Assembly (NCBI RefSeq): GCF_002812985.1 | Contig: NZ_PGCP01000004.1 | Location: 186,001-250,000 of the forward strand | DNA length: 64,000 bases | Direction: 5' to 3' | DNA from: Aeromonas lusitana | GTDB taxonomy: Bacteria; Pseudomonadota; Gammaproteobacteria; Enterobacterales; Aeromonadaceae | Shown here: positions 34,667 through 44,137 of the stretch, piece after piece | Layout of the letters: each line of letters begins with the position of its first letter | Position numbering within the stretch: the stretch's first letter is position 1 | Program-made: the position numbers and the translations under genes | The notes under the pieces: model-generated | Told to the model about the DNA's origin: nothing | Databases searched by the model: none | What the model saw: the letters and a program-made list of their open reading frames with translations, nothing else

Positions 34667-35609
34667 GGGCCGGCTCCGCCTGCAGCGGCAGGCCGCTCGG
34701 CAGCTCGCTGGCATCCGGCAGATCGATCTCCGCCAGGTAGACCAGTCGGGCCCTGTCCTGTTCATTGAGGGCGTAATAGGGGGTGAAGGCCGACTCCTTG
34801 GAGATCCAGCGCAGGCGGCCATTGAACGGATCGCTCACCCCGTCGACGCTCACCGCTATGGTGTCGCCGACCCGGTAGCCCGCCAGCGCCGTCTCGGGCA
34901 CATAGACACGGGCATAGGGGGCGCCGTTCGCCTGCAGAATTGCCAGCACACCACCGACCGGGACCCGCTCGCCGAGGTTGTAGGGCAGGCTATCGAGGCG
35001 ACCGGCGCGAGTGGCAATGATGGTGAGATCCGCCAATTCACGCTCTGCCAGCGCTACATCTGCGCTGGCAGATGCGAGTTTGGCAGTGGCTTCATCTATG
35101 TCTTCGGTCCGCACACCCCGGGTCAGCTTGTCGAGCTGCTGGCGGGCACCGTCCCGCTCGGCCAGGGCGCCATCCCGGGCGGCGCGCGCCTTGTCGAGCT
35201 CGGAGGGGCTCTGCAGTTTCTGCCTCACCAGTTGCTCGGTGCGCTGGAAGCTGCGCTCCGCCTCCCTGAGGTTGGCCTGGGCCTTGTCCAGACTGGCGCG
35301 GGCGGCGGCTATGTCTTCCGGCCGCTCCCCATTGGTCATCCGAGCCAGAGCGGCTCTGGCACTCGCCTCCTCGGCGCGGGCCCGGGCCAGCACCGCCTGC
35401 TGGCGGCTGTCATCGAGCCGGGCCAGCACAGTGCCTACCTCGACCTGGCTCCCCTCCGCCACCGGCAAGGCCCGCACTATCTCGTTGGCGGTCGCAGTCA
35501 GTTGCACCCGATCTCGCTCCAGGGTGCCGAGGGCCGATCCCCGACTATCGGGCTGACAGCCGCCGAGCAGGCCAAGCAGGACGGTGGACAGCAGGCAAAC
35601 ACGCAGCAT
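34659..35609 (-). CDS. HlyD-family membrane fusion lipoprotein (YbhG-like)
   Basis: 316 residues from ATG 35609 with GAGAGGA seven bases upstream. The N-terminal signal has a lipobox-like LGGC, so the protein is probably lipid-anchored in the periplasm. A beta/lipoyl segment (TVLARLDDSRQQAVL) precedes a long coiled coil (about 65-180) and the HlyD beta-barrel (IATRAGRLDSL, then VYVPETALAGYRVGD). It bridges the ABC permease to an outer-membrane channel. The ribosome-binding site and start codon are present three times in tandem upstream; the third copy, at 35713, is in the same frame and could give a longer product. Confidence 0.88.
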   Translation of the reverse strand: MLRVCLLSTVLLGLLGGCQPDSRGSALGTLERDRVQLTATANEIVRALPVAEGSQVEVGTVLARLDDSRQQAVLARARAEEASARAALARMTNGERPEDIAAARASLDKAQANLREAERSFQRTEQLVRQKLQSPSELDKARAARDGALAERDGARQQLDKLTRGVRTEDIDEATAKLASASADVALAERELADLTIIATRAGRLDSLPYNLGERVPVGGVLAILQANGAPYARVYVPETALAGYRVGDTIAVSVDGVSDPFNGRLRWISKESAFTPYYALNEQDRARLVYLAEIDLPDASELPSGLPLQAEPAHE

Positions 35610-35770
35610 GGGATTTCCTCTCGTATACCCGGATCCCAAGCTGCGGCGCCAGCACGCAGCATGGGAACTCCTCTCGCAGACCTGATCCCAAGCTGCGGCG
35701 CTAGCACGCAGCATGGGAATTCCTCTCGCAGACCCTGATCCCAAGCTGCGGCGCCAGCACGCCGAGATGG
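35601..35770 (-). repeat. Triplicated translation-start region of the HlyD gene
   Basis: Three tandem units of 53, 52 and 53 bases plus a fragment. Each minus-strand unit contains GGCGCCGCAGCTTGGGATC, then GCGAGAGGA or similar, then CCCATGCTGCGT: a Shine-Dalgarno, an ATG and the first codons. Unit differences are few (a single-base deletion in the middle unit and changes in the spacer). Only the innermost ATG is followed by a signal peptide. Confidence 0.85.
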
Positions 35771-35983
35771 GACACAATTGATATAGCTGTCGCCAGCATA
35801 CCCAGTGTCAGCTTATTTTTCCTCAAGCCAGCTCACTCATTTGCACCGAGCTCGTTGACCTAAAAAGAAAAATATCAGAATACTGCGGTTTCAGGCCGCC
35901 ACGGCGGCATCGGCTCTTGGCAAGGATCCCGCCCCACTATTTTGCAGGGGCAAGCCGGATCGGGACAACGAAGGAGGATCCCG
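35771..35983 (+). other. Intergenic region upstream of the DUF342 gene
   Basis: Divergent promoter region between the ABC operon and the DUF342 gene. It contains an AT-rich stretch near 35855-35885 (AAAAAGAAAAATATCAGAAT) that could hold a -10 element; no operator recognised. Confidence 0.4.
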
Positions 35984-37672
35984 GTGTTAAGCAAAGCCTG
36001 GTTTCAGCTGTCGACGGACATGACCTATGTCTGCCTGCGCATCACCCCCGGCCTCACCACTCCCGTCACCGAGGCCGATGTCCGGGCCCTGCTGCTCGCC
36101 TCCAACTGCCGCCGCTACCAACCGCTGACCGAGGGGATGCGCCAGGCCGTCACCCTGCTCAACGGCCTGCTGGCCCAGCCGGATGCCCCCTCCCACGCCC
36201 CCGTCCCCATCGCCCAGCGCCAGGATGCCCGCCTGCTGATCCTGGTGGACGCCGACAAGATGAGCGCCTGCGCCCAGATCACCGCGGACTGGGGTGGCAA
36301 GCCCCTGACCCTGGAGTTGTTGCAGCAGGCCGTGGCGGCCAGCGAGATCAAGCAGGGGGTGAGCGAGACCAGGCTCGCCGCCGCCATTCAGGCCGCAGGC
36401 GCTGCGGCCCCCGGCGCCCAGCTCAGGCCCGTCATCGCCCTTGGCAAAGCGGCCGAGCACGGGCTGGATACCCGTTTCGAGCGGCTGGTGGACACGGCGG
36501 CCGAGCGTATCCTCAAACCCCAGGAGCTGGATCACGGCAAGGTCGACATGCGCGACCTCGGCACCCTGCTCACCGTCAAGGCGGGGGCCCAGCTGATGCG
36601 CCGCCACCCGGCCACCCAGGGCATAAACGGCTTCACCGTGACCGGCCAGCCCTTGCCCGCCAAGGCCGGCAAGGAGAGCGCCATGACGGCGGGAGAAGGG
36701 GCCTGTTTCTCCCCCGAGGATCCGGATCTGCTGCTGGCGACCCGCCCTGGCCTGCCCTGCCAGGAGCGAGCCGGCATGAAGGTCGACGAGGTGCTGAGCG
36801 TCAAGCAGGTGGATATCCGCCACGGTCACGTGGAGTTTGAAGGCTCCTTGCTGGTCAATGGGGACGTCATGCCCGGCATGCGGGTCAAGACCAGCGGCGA
36901 CGTGGTGATCGGCGGCTTCGTCGAGGGGGGCTATATCGAATCGGGCGGCACCATCACGGTGCGCAACGGCATCATAGGCCGCAAGCCGGAGCAGGGGGAA
37001 TACCAGTGCCACCTGAGCGCTGGGGGCGAGATCCACGCCAGCTATGCCCAGTACGCCAGGTTGGAGGCCGATGGCGACATCCATATCCAGAGCCAGCTCA
37101 GCCACTGCTACAGCCGCAGCGGCCAGGATCTGAAGGTGGGCGACAGCGCCATGCGCAAGGGTCACCTGATAGGGGGCGTCAACATCGCCAACCGGCTGAT
37201 CATGGCCCCAGTGCTCGGTGCCTCGGCGGCGAACCGCACCCGGCTGCAGATCCTCGGCGGCTACTTCAGCCAGAAAGAGCAGGAGCAGGCCCTGCGCCAG
37301 CGCAAGCAGGCCTGTAGGGAGCAGCTCGACAAGTTGCAGGATCTCATACTGCGACTATTGCAACTGCCCCACGACAAGCGCAATCCCGAGACCCTGCAGA
37401 AGATCAAAGCGATCCGCCTCCATCAACTCGATGAGAGCAAGTCCCTCGATGAGCAGCTGGCGGCGGCCCAGGCCGAGCTGCAGGTGCTGATGGCCAACAT
37501 GGACATCATAGCCACCCAGCGCCTCTTCCCCGGTGTCGAGGTGGAGATGGCCCACTACCACAACCGGGTCGACATAGAGCACGGCCCCATCCATTTTGCC
37601 ATCCGGGACGAGCAGCTGCAGCTGACCCCTTATCAGGCCCACGGCCAGGCGAAGGGCCAGGGCGCGCACTGA
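35984..37672 (+). CDS. FapA family (DUF342) protein
   Basis: 562 residues from GTG 35984, with AAGGAGG six bases upstream, a near-perfect site that decides the start. The central part (about 160-420) carries the DUF342 beta-helix pattern with glycine-rich turns: GSLLVNGDVMPGMRVKTSGDVVIGG and SGGTITVRNGIIGRK style repeats. A coiled coil follows (about 430-510). DUF342/FapA proteins in Vibrio are linked to polar flagellum or signalling control by glucose PTS; the role here is not shown by context. It is followed by a HAD phosphatase gene 82 bases on. Confidence 0.85.
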   Translation: MLSKAWFQLSTDMTYVCLRITPGLTTPVTEADVRALLLASNCRRYQPLTEGMRQAVTLLNGLLAQPDAPSHAPVPIAQRQDARLLILVDADKMSACAQITADWGGKPLTLELLQQAVAASEIKQGVSETRLAAAIQAAGAAAPGAQLRPVIALGKAAEHGLDTRFERLVDTAAERILKPQELDHGKVDMRDLGTLLTVKAGAQLMRRHPATQGINGFTVTGQPLPAKAGKESAMTAGEGACFSPEDPDLLLATRPGLPCQERAGMKVDEVLSVKQVDIRHGHVEFEGSLLVNGDVMPGMRVKTSGDVVIGGFVEGGYIESGGTITVRNGIIGRKPEQGEYQCHLSAGGEIHASYAQYARLEADGDIHIQSQLSHCYSRSGQDLKVGDSAMRKGHLIGGVNIANRLIMAPVLGASAANRTRLQILGGYFSQKEQEQALRQRKQACREQLDKLQDLILRLLQLPHDKRNPETLQKIKAIRLHQLDESKSLDEQLAAAQAELQVLMANMDIIATQRLFPGVEVEMAHYHNRVDIEHGPIHFAIRDEQLQLTPYQAHGQAKGQGAH

Positions 37673-37754
37673 CGCGTGATCCCGGCGGCGATTTTCGCTA
37701 CACTCGGCCTCCCCTTGGCCCCATAGGGCGGGCCAGCCAGAGTCAGGTAGTGAG

Positions 37755-38567
37755 ATGATGTACAAGCTGATTGCATTGGATATGGATGGCACCCTGTTAA
37801 CCCCGCAAGGCCAGATCACCCCGCGCACCCACGCCGCCATCGCGGCCGCCCGCGCCAAGGGCGTGACCGTGGTGCTGACCTCGGGTCGACCGCTGGAGGG
37901 CATGACCTCCTACCTGGCCGAACTCGGTCTCACCGGCCCGGATGATTACGTCATCTGCTACAACGGTGCCCTGGTGCAGCGCGTGGCGGATCAACACATC
38001 ATCCGCAGCCAGCTGCTGACCGGCCGTGATGCCAGCGCCATCGCCCACCTCGCCGATGAGTTGGGGGTGAACGTGCACGGTTTCTCCGTGCGCCAGGGCC
38101 TGATCAGCCCCAAGGTCAGCCGCTATACCGAGCACGAATCCGAGCTGGTGGACATGCCCATCAACCTGGTGGACTTCGCCACCCTGCCCGCCGACGAGCG
38201 CATTATGAAGGTGATGATGATCGATGAGGAGCCTTTGCTCTCCCGCGCCATCGCCCAGCTGCCCGCCGAGCCCTATGAGCGCTATACAGTGGTGCGCAGC
38301 TCCCCCTACTTCCTCGAATTCATGAACAAGCTGAGCAACAAGGGCACCGGCGTCGCCGCCCTGGCCGAGCACCTGGGCATCACAGCAGATGAGGTGATCG
38401 CCGTGGGGGATGCGGGCAACGATCGCCACATGATCGAATACGCCGGACTCGGGGTCGCCATGGGCAATGCCACCGACGAGATCAAGCAGCTGGCGCAGCA
38501 CACCACCAGCCGCAACGACGACGAAGGTGTCGCCAAAGTGATCGAGCAGTTTGTCCTGAATGCCTGA
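37755..38567 (+). CDS. yidA: HAD-IIB sugar phosphatase, Cof type
   Basis: 270 residues, same length as E. coli YidA and closely similar. It dephosphorylates sugar phosphates in the cytoplasm. Motif I is LDMDGTLLT (nucleophile D9, D11), motif II VVLTSGRP, and motif IV GDAGNDRHMIEYAGLGVAMGN. Two ATGs are adjacent (37755 and 37758). A GC-rich hairpin (38577-38599) lies just downstream but lacks a T run. Confidence 0.9.
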   Translation: MMYKLIALDMDGTLLTPQGQITPRTHAAIAAARAKGVTVVLTSGRPLEGMTSYLAELGLTGPDDYVICYNGALVQRVADQHIIRSQLLTGRDASAIAHLADELGVNVHGFSVRQGLISPKVSRYTEHESELVDMPINLVDFATLPADERIMKVMMIDEEPLLSRAIAQLPAEPYERYTVVRSSPYFLEFMNKLSNKGTGVAALAEHLGITADEVIAVGDAGNDRHMIEYAGLGVAMGNATDEIKQLAQHTTSRNDDEGVAKVIEQFVLNA

Positions 38568-38936
38568 TCCCCGCCGGGGCACCCCAGGGTGCCCCGCATG
38601 TTTCACCACAGAATCTGCATGTTTAATATATCCACCACGATTTCCTGCCCAATCTGCCCCTATCCCCTCTCAGGCCCCTGATACTGGGACTCAAGATAGC
38701 TCAATCGCCATCAAAATTAACATAAACGCATCATTTCGTTTGACATATTGAACGGCCTTGGCAGACTGGGATCAGGATCCAGGCTGTCACTGCCCCGGCT
38801 GACCGACGATTCTGGCACTGCGGCGCGACCCGGATCCCATGACCATGCCTTGAGGCATGCCCTTGCTGCCAAGCCGCGGCAAGGGCCTTCCCAAGGCGCA
38901 GGATGAGACACCAGCCAAGGATAGCCAAGGTGACCT
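38568..38936. other. Long intergenic region upstream of the amidotransferase gene
   Basis: 369 bases. It holds a hairpin CGGGGCACCC/GGGTGCCCCG just after the phosphatase stop, an AT-richer core at 38690-38755 with a TTGACA at 38740 lacking a good -10 partner, and two further hairpins (CATGCCT/AGGCATG and CCCTTGC/GCAAGGG) at 38840-38890. I see no gene in it. Confidence 0.5.
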
Positions 38937-39701
38937 ATGCCAAGTACCCATACCAAACCCGTCGTGTTGATGACCATGGGGGCCCAGCCCCGTAACGGCC
39001 ATCCCTACCAGGTAATGACCCACAAATACATCACCCCCCTGGTGGAGATCAGCGGCTGCGTGCCCCTGCTGGTGCCGACCTGCTGCGGCGCCGAGGATCT
39101 GGAGCAATATCTGGATCTGGCGGACGGCGTATACCTGAGCGGCGCCGGATCCAACATAGATCCCGCCCTCTACGGCCAGGAGAACCTGACCCCGGAGAAG
39201 ACCCAGGACAGGGACAGGGACTTGTTCGATATCCCCCTCGTGCGCGCCGCCATCGACAGGGGCTTGCCACTGCTCGGCATCTGCCGCGGCATGCAGGAGA
39301 TCAACGTGGCCCTCGGCGGCGACATTCATCAGAAGGTCTACAGCGAGCCCGGTTATGCGGATCACAGGGAGGATTCGGAGGATTCGGTGGAGGATCAGTA
39401 TGGCCACAGCCATCAGGTCAGCCTGGTGCCCGGCAGCTGGTTTGCCGAGCTGATGGGGGAGGATCAGATCCCGGTCAACTCACTGCACGGTCAGGGGATC
39501 AAGACGCTGGCCAAGGGGCTGGCACCGCTGGCCTATGCAGAAGACGGCCTGATCGAAGCCATTCATGCCCCCGAGCTGCCCCAGTTCACCCTGGCGGTGC
39601 AGTGGCATCCGGAATGGAAGGCGAGCGAGAACCCCCACTCCATCAAGCTGTTCGAGGCCTTCGGCGCCGCCTGTCGCGAGCGCCGCCTGCAGGCAGGCTA
39701 G
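38937..39701 (+). CDS. Class I glutamine amidotransferase, gamma-glutamyl-GABA hydrolase-like
   Basis: 254 residues with the peptidase C26 fold. The catalytic triad is C116 in GICRGMQEIN, H224 and E226 in VQWHPEW. It resembles PuuD, which releases GABA from gamma-glutamyl-GABA in putrescine breakdown, but no other puu gene is nearby, so the substrate is uncertain. AGGTGA lies before the ATG. Its stop overlaps the end of the convergent lipoprotein gene by four bases. Confidence 0.88.
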   Translation: MPSTHTKPVVLMTMGAQPRNGHPYQVMTHKYITPLVEISGCVPLLVPTCCGAEDLEQYLDLADGVYLSGAGSNIDPALYGQENLTPEKTQDRDRDLFDIPLVRAAIDRGLPLLGICRGMQEINVALGGDIHQKVYSEPGYADHREDSEDSVEDQYGHSHQVSLVPGSWFAELMGEDQIPVNSLHGQGIKTLAKGLAPLAYAEDGLIEAIHAPELPQFTLAVQWHPEWKASENPHSIKLFEAFGAACRERRLQAG

Positions 39702-40111
39702 TCGCCCAAGCCCTTGCCCTTCAGCTTGGGCAGCGCCCCGCGTTCGGGGCGCAGGGTCCGGCAGACATCCATCCCCTTGAGGCCCCGCTGGACGTGATCC
39801 GGGGTCTCGCCAAACACCATGCCGTTGCCGCGATACAGCTTGCCATCCTCCAGCGCGAACAGCTCGCCGCCGATCAGCAGCTGCTTGCGATCATGGACCA
39901 CCTTGCCCCGCTTCAGGGGCAGGCTCATGTCCACCAGGATCTCGCCGGTGGCACAGCCCTCACGCCAGCGAGCCTCATCCGAGAAGGGAGAGATGGTGAT
40001 CTCGCGCCAGGATCCGTCCCGAAACTCCATCCGGTAGCTGTCGCTCAGCAGATCGCAGCCCGTAAGGGCAATGGGGATAATCAACCAGATGATTTTCTTC
40101 AATAAACGCAA
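39698..40111 (-). CDS. Hypothetical lipoprotein with TTG start
   Basis: About 137 residues. No ATG is available: the frame offers TTG at 40141, GTG at 40120 and TTG at 40111. I chose TTG 40111 because GGGAG lies eight bases before it and the protein then begins directly with a lipoprotein signal (LLKKIIWLIIPIALTGC), Cys about residue 19. The rest is a small beta-rich domain with two cysteines (REGCATGEI and DVCRTL). I do not recognise the family. Confidence 0.65.
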   Translation of the reverse strand: MRLLKKIIWLIIPIALTGCDLLSDSYRMEFRDGSWREITISPFSDEARWREGCATGEILVDMSLPLKRGKVVHDRKQLLIGGELFALEDGKLYRGNGMVFGETPDHVQRGLKGMDVCRTLRPERGALPKLKGKGLGD

Positions 40112-40293
40112 ACCTTGCACTCCCTCGTCAGCCCGTGCCAAGGATAAAGAAAATCCCCTTTTATCGCATCTATTTACCCGATTTCTGGTGATGCGAACGA
40201 GGGTCGTGCAAACGTGGGTCGTGCAAGAGGGGATGGCGAGAGTCGCCGCCGATGCGCTAGCATGGTGGCCCTCTCCTTTTTTGAGACAACATC

Positions 40294-40692
40294 ATGCTAC
40301 TGATGGCCATGGCCCTCGGCGCCAGCCTGCAATTTGACTGCCCACCCCAAATTGAGAGCCAGCAGCAACTGCTAAGCACGCCCTCGGGTTGGCAGGGGAT
40401 GAGTCGGGACATGAGTGGCCAACCGAGCGAGCGCCTGAGCCATCGACTCGACAACCTCTCCCTGTTCGACGGGGACCCCGCCGAGCAGGCGCAGCTCAAA
40501 CCGGACAACGGCGACAGCCGCGAGACCCACTACTGGAGCCTGGACAAGAGCAATACGCGCCCCTTCTACCTGGTCTGTCACTATCAAGACAGTGCCATCA
40601 GGCTGCAGCAGGCGTTGCCTTCAGGCATCAGCTATTGCCGAGTCAATCAAACCAGCCCACATGAGTTGATCGGACTGATCTGCCGTAAATAA
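40294..40692 (+). CDS. STY0301 family hypothetical protein
   Basis: 132 residues with a short hydrophobic N-terminus (MLLMAMALGAS) that may be a signal peptide. Cysteines in FDCPP, LVCHY, SYCRV and LICRK and the layout (Cys-Pro start, FFDG-like segment SLFDGDP, then Y-x-L-x-C) match my memory of the STY0301 family, whose function is unknown. A weak ribosome-binding site precedes it. It is convergent with yigB, with 15 bases between stops. Confidence 0.7.
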   Translation: MLLMAMALGASLQFDCPPQIESQQQLLSTPSGWQGMSRDMSGQPSERLSHRLDNLSLFDGDPAEQAQLKPDNGDSRETHYWSLDKSNTRPFYLVCHYQDSAIRLQQALPSGISYCRVNQTSPHELIGLICRK

Positions 40693-40707
40693 CCCGGCAG
40701 CAGCCCC

Positions 40708-41418
40708 TCAGAGCAGCAGCTCGGCCAGCTCGCTCAAGTGACTCAGCTCCACATCCGGCAGCTGTTGCAAGGATGACCAGGGCGCTGCGTGCTCGTTGAG
40801 CCAGGCAGCCCGAAAGCCGTGCAGACGGGCCCCCAGCACATCTGTCTCGGGGTGATCCCCCACGTGCAGTATGCGGTCTGGGGGCAGCTTGAGGGCGGCC
40901 TGCGCCTGCAGGAACATGTCCGGCGCCGGTTTCATCCTGGCCCCCATCCCGGCCTTGCAGACCAGGGTGAAATAGTCGCTCAAGCCGGCCTGGGCCAGAT
41001 CCAGATTGCCGTTGGTGATCACCACCAGCGGGTAACGCTCGGCGAGGCGCGCCAGCAGGGCGTGGGTCGCCCCACTCACCTCTATTTTTGAGCGCTCGGC
41101 GAGGAAGGCGGCAAACACCCGCTCGGCCTCCTGCTCGGCCTGCGTCGTCGCCATCCCTCCCTGCACCAGGGCCTCGCGGATGCCATGCTGGCGCGCCAGG
41201 CTGACGTCGTGACGCAGTTCGGGATGGGCAAGCAAGAGATCGCGCTTGAGGGCGAGCCAGCGCGGCTTGTCCAGCATGGCGGTGGCCAGGTATTCGCTGC
41301 GCAGATGGCTCAGCATCCACTGCTCGGCACGCGCAATGGCGTGACCGTTGTCATAGAGGGTGTCGTCGAGATCGAACGAGATGGCGGCCACCGGCTGCCA
41401 ACGGCGATAAAACTGCAT
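40708..41418 (-). CDS. yigB: HAD hydrolase, YigB (flavin pathway phosphatase)
   Basis: 236 residues. Motif I is ISFDLDDTLYDN (nucleophile D16, D18), motif II VVITNGN, and the C-terminal HVGDHPETDVLGA. E. coli YigB dephosphorylates a riboflavin precursor. It lies downstream of xerC as in E. coli, and AGAGGAG stands six bases before the ATG. Between xerC and this gene lies a second copy of the xerC 3' end. Confidence 0.9.
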   Translation of the reverse strand: MQFYRRWQPVAAISFDLDDTLYDNGHAIARAEQWMLSHLRSEYLATAMLDKPRWLALKRDLLLAHPELRHDVSLARQHGIREALVQGGMATTQAEQEAERVFAAFLAERSKIEVSGATHALLARLAERYPLVVITNGNLDLAQAGLSDYFTLVCKAGMGARMKPAPDMFLQAQAALKLPPDRILHVGDHPETDVLGARLHGFRAAWLNEHAAPWSSLQQLPDVELSHLSELAELLL

Positions 41419-41452
41419 GGGTTCTCCTCTGACGGGACGGCATGCCTGCCCC

Positions 41453-41496
41453 TTATTCGTTGTCCTCTGACCCCGGCTCCCGCTTGGCCCTCACGA
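41453..41496 (-). pseudogene. Diverged copy of the xerC 3' end
   Basis: Read on the minus strand this gives RAKREPGSEDNE then TAA, against [12 protein letters not shown] then TGA at the true xerC end. The 13 bases encoding RAKR are identical and the distance from them to the stop is exactly equal (26 bases plus). Offset from the real end is 92 bases. It stands directly before the yigB ribosome-binding site, where the xerC 3' end would be expected in the usual operon. Confidence 0.8.
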
Positions 41497-41544
41497 GTTG
41501 GACGCTATCATTCCCTCGGAATAGCAGGTCAACGCGATACCAGG

Positions 41545-42525
41545 TCACTCATCATCCGGGGTCGAAGCATCCCGCTTGGCCCTGGGATGAGCACTGTCAT
41601 ACACCTTGGCGAGGTGCTGGAAATCGAGGTGGGTGTAGATCTGGGTGGTGGAGAGATCCGCATGGCCCAGCAGTTCCTGCACCGCCCTCAGATCGCCAGA
41701 ACTCTCCAGCATGTGGGTGGCGAAGCTGTGGCGCAACTTGTGGGGATGCACATGGGCGTTGAGCGCCTGCTTGTTGCCCCAGCCATCGAGCCGCTCCTGC
41801 ACGGATCGCGCCGACAGCCGCTGCTTGCGCTTGGAGACGAACAGCGCCTGCTCCTCATCCCCCGCCAGCAGAGGCCTTATCTTGAGCCATTTTTGCAGCC
41901 ACTCCACCGCCATCCGCCCCATGGGCAACACTCGCTCCCGGGAGCCCTTGCCGGTCACCCTGAGCTGGCGCTCGTCCAGCTTGATGTCCACCAGGTTGAG
42001 CCCCACCAGCTCGGCCAGACGCAGGCCGGAGGAGTACATCAGCTCCATGATGGCGCGATCCCGCACCGCCAGCGGATCCTGCTCGTCTGTGATGTTGAGC
42101 AGCTGGTACATCTCGTCCACGTCGAGGTTCTTGGGCAACGGCCGCCCCTGCTTGGGGGTGACGATCCCCCTGGCCGGGTTGGCGACCAGCCGCCCCTGGC
42201 GCACCTGCCAGTCGCAGAAACTGCGCAGGGCCGAGACCTTGGTAGCGAGGGAGCGGGGAGCGAGCCCCCCCTTGTGCATCCTGGTCACCAGGCTGCGCAC
42301 CTGGCTCGCCTCCAGCCTGGTCCAGTCGCTCAGGCCGAGGCGTACCAGCTCGGCTGTCATGGCTTCCAGGTGCGCCTGATAGTTGCTGCGGGTATGGGGG
42401 CTGAGCTGACGCTCGACCCGCAGGTATTCGATAAAGGCCGCCAGCTCGTCGGCCAGCGCGGCCGGCAGGGGCTCGGCGACAGGGGGCTGCGCCTTGGTGG
42501 GGGATCTGGCCGGCGTCTTAGCCAC
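41545..42525 (-). CDS. xerC: Site-specific tyrosine recombinase XerC
   Basis: 326 residues from GTG 42525, overlapping the DUF484 stop by 8 bases (GTGGCTAA), so translation is coupled. It resolves chromosome dimers at dif with XerD. Catalytic residues: R169 (SSGLRLAEL), K193 (GKGSRERV), H262 and R265 (HPHKLRH), H288 (GHADLS) and Y297 (QIYTH). It is longer than E. coli XerC (298) owing to about 20 extra N-terminal residues, Pro and Ala rich. A second copy of its 3' end lies downstream. Confidence 0.94.
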   Translation of the reverse strand: MAKTPARSPTKAQPPVAEPLPAALADELAAFIEYLRVERQLSPHTRSNYQAHLEAMTAELVRLGLSDWTRLEASQVRSLVTRMHKGGLAPRSLATKVSALRSFCDWQVRQGRLVANPARGIVTPKQGRPLPKNLDVDEMYQLLNITDEQDPLAVRDRAIMELMYSSGLRLAELVGLNLVDIKLDERQLRVTGKGSRERVLPMGRMAVEWLQKWLKIRPLLAGDEEQALFVSKRKQRLSARSVQERLDGWGNKQALNAHVHPHKLRHSFATHMLESSGDLRAVQELLGHADLSTTQIYTHLDFQHLAKVYDSAHPRAKRDASTPDDE

Positions 42526-43198
42526 GGACCAGCTCGGGCAGGCGCAGTTGCAGCAGACGGCCGAGCTGACCCAGCAGCAGGGTGTCGTTGTGAGGGGTGA
42601 AGTGGCTGGGATCCGAGCTCGCAAACGCCAGCACGCCCAGATCGCCAAGGCGCATCAGGGCAACAGAATTGACCAGAACATCGCTACCAAACAGTGATTG
42701 TTTCTCGCTCTGATTGAGTCGGCCGAAATAATAGTCTGTGCCAGGCAGGCGCTGGCCCAGCAGTTGGTCGAGCTGTTTGCCATCCGCCAGGAAACGCAGC
42801 TCCGGGCCGCTCAGCTGGAACTTCTTCGGGTTCAGCCAGAGCCGCAGCTCGGTCAGCCGCAGCCGCTGCACGAAGGCCTTGCCCATGGCCACGCTCAGCT
42901 CGAACAGGGTCTGGCAACCGTAGATCTCGCCATAGAGGTCCGCATAGACCCTGAAGATCCGCTCGTTCTCGCTGGCGACCCCCATCAGCTCGGTGATCTC
43001 CTGCTCCAGCTGCTCGATGCGCTCGCGCTGCCGGTCGAGCTGGCGCTCCACCAGGGAGACGGTCCCCTTGCGCTCATGGGGAATGCGGATCCGGTCCAGC
43101 ATGGCCCCGTGGCGCTGGAAAAACTCGGGATAACGGGCCAGGTACTCCAGCACTGTGGCTTCGTCCATCAGTGATTCCTGCCGTTTGAGTTCGCTCAT
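42518..43198 (-). CDS. DUF484 family protein (YigA-like)
   Basis: 226 residues from ATG 43198. The opening [19 protein letters not shown] and the following coiled coil (about 45-80) precede a GAF-like domain, the DUF484 architecture. It is always beside xerC in this block in gammaproteobacteria; function unknown, perhaps a helper of recombination or of the dapF-xerC operon. It overlaps xerC by 8 bases and follows dapF by 88 bases containing a terminator-like hairpin. Confidence 0.87.
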   Translation of the reverse strand: MSELKRQESLMDEATVLEYLARYPEFFQRHGAMLDRIRIPHERKGTVSLVERQLDRQRERIEQLEQEITELMGVASENERIFRVYADLYGEIYGCQTLFELSVAMGKAFVQRLRLTELRLWLNPKKFQLSGPELRFLADGKQLDQLLGQRLPGTDYYFGRLNQSEKQSLFGSDVLVNSVALMRLGDLGVLAFASSDPSHFTPHNDTLLLGQLGRLLQLRLPELVRG

Positions 43199-43217
43199 AA
43201 CTTGCTTGGTCCATTCG

Positions 43218-43237
43218 AAAAAGGGGCGCAAGGCCCC
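43218..43237 (-). terminator. Terminator-like hairpin between dapF and DUF484
   Basis: On the minus strand GGGGC/GCCCC with a five-base loop followed by five T. It may attenuate read-through from dapF. Confidence 0.55.
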
Positions 43238-43286
43238 GACAATTGCTTGTGGCAGAGGGGCTTGCCGCCCCCCTTCATGATTCCGT

Positions 43287-44117
43287 CTACAGCTCTATCT
43301 GGCCATCGAACACATGCTCGGCCGGCCCCGTCATGTAAACCGGCTGGCCAGGCCCCTTCCAGGCGATGGTCAGCTTGCCCCCCGGCAGGGTGACGGTGAC
43401 CCGCTCCTTGAGCTTGCCCTGGCTGATGCCGATCACCACGGCGGCGCAGGCGCCGGTGCCGCAGGCCAGGGTTTCCCCCACCCCGCGCTCGAACACCCGC
43501 AACTTGATCTCGGTGGCGTTGACCAGTTCCATGAAGCCGACGTTGACCCGCTCCGGGAAACGCTCGTGGCGCTCCATGATGGGGCCCAGGGTCAGCACGG
43601 GCGCATCCGCCACCGAGGGGACCTCAATGACGCAGTGAGGGTTGCCCATGGAGACCACGCCACACATCACAGTATGCTCTTGTGCCCGCAGCAGGTAGGT
43701 TTTTTCCGCCTTCTGGGCACGGAATGGCACCTTGCCCGGTTCAAACTGGGGCACCCCCATGTTGACCGTGACCTGATTCTCCCCCTCCAACTGAAGGGTG
43801 ATGCGGCCGCGGGCCGTGCTGACCGCGATGCGATCCCGGTTCACCAGCCCCTTCAGGCGCACGAAGCGGGCGAAACAGCGCGCACCGTTACCGCACTGCT
43901 CCACCTCGCTGCCATCGGCATTGAAGATGCGGTAGTGAAAATCGAGCTCGGGATCATAGGGCGGCTCCACCAGCAGCAGCTGGTCGAAGCCGATGCCGAA
44001 ATGGCGATCCGCCAGCTTCTTGATGATGTCGTTGCTGAAGAACACCTTCTGGGTGACGCCGTCCACCACCATGAAGTCATTCCCCAGCCCATGCATCTTG
44101 GAAAAATCTATCAACAT
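43287..44117 (-). CDS. dapF: Diaminopimelate epimerase
   Basis: 276 residues, near the E. coli length (274). It interconverts LL- and meso-diaminopimelate for lysine and peptidoglycan. The two catalytic cysteines are C75 in EQCGNGARC and C219 in [10 protein letters not shown]. The opening [15 protein letters not shown] is the family start. It follows lysA by 111 bases, a gap filled by a diverged copy of the lysA 3' end. Confidence 0.95.
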   Translation of the reverse strand: MLIDFSKMHGLGNDFMVVDGVTQKVFFSNDIIKKLADRHFGIGFDQLLLVEPPYDPELDFHYRIFNADGSEVEQCGNGARCFARFVRLKGLVNRDRIAVSTARGRITLQLEGENQVTVNMGVPQFEPGKVPFRAQKAEKTYLLRAQEHTVMCGVVSMGNPHCVIEVPSVADAPVLTLGPIMERHERFPERVNVGFMELVNATEIKLRVFERGVGETLACGTGACAAVVIGISQGKLKERVTVTLPGGKLTIAWKGPGQPVYMTGPAEHVFDGQIEL

Positions 44118-44137
44118 CCTGCGTTCCTGTACCCTTT

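Noticed and set aside
35601-35770. Short tandem repeats as a possible CRISPR array
   Set aside because: Units are directly adjacent with no spacers and each holds a ribosome-binding site and start codon.
38577-38599. Terminator after yidA
   Set aside because: The GC-rich hairpin has only three T after it; recorded as a hairpin only.
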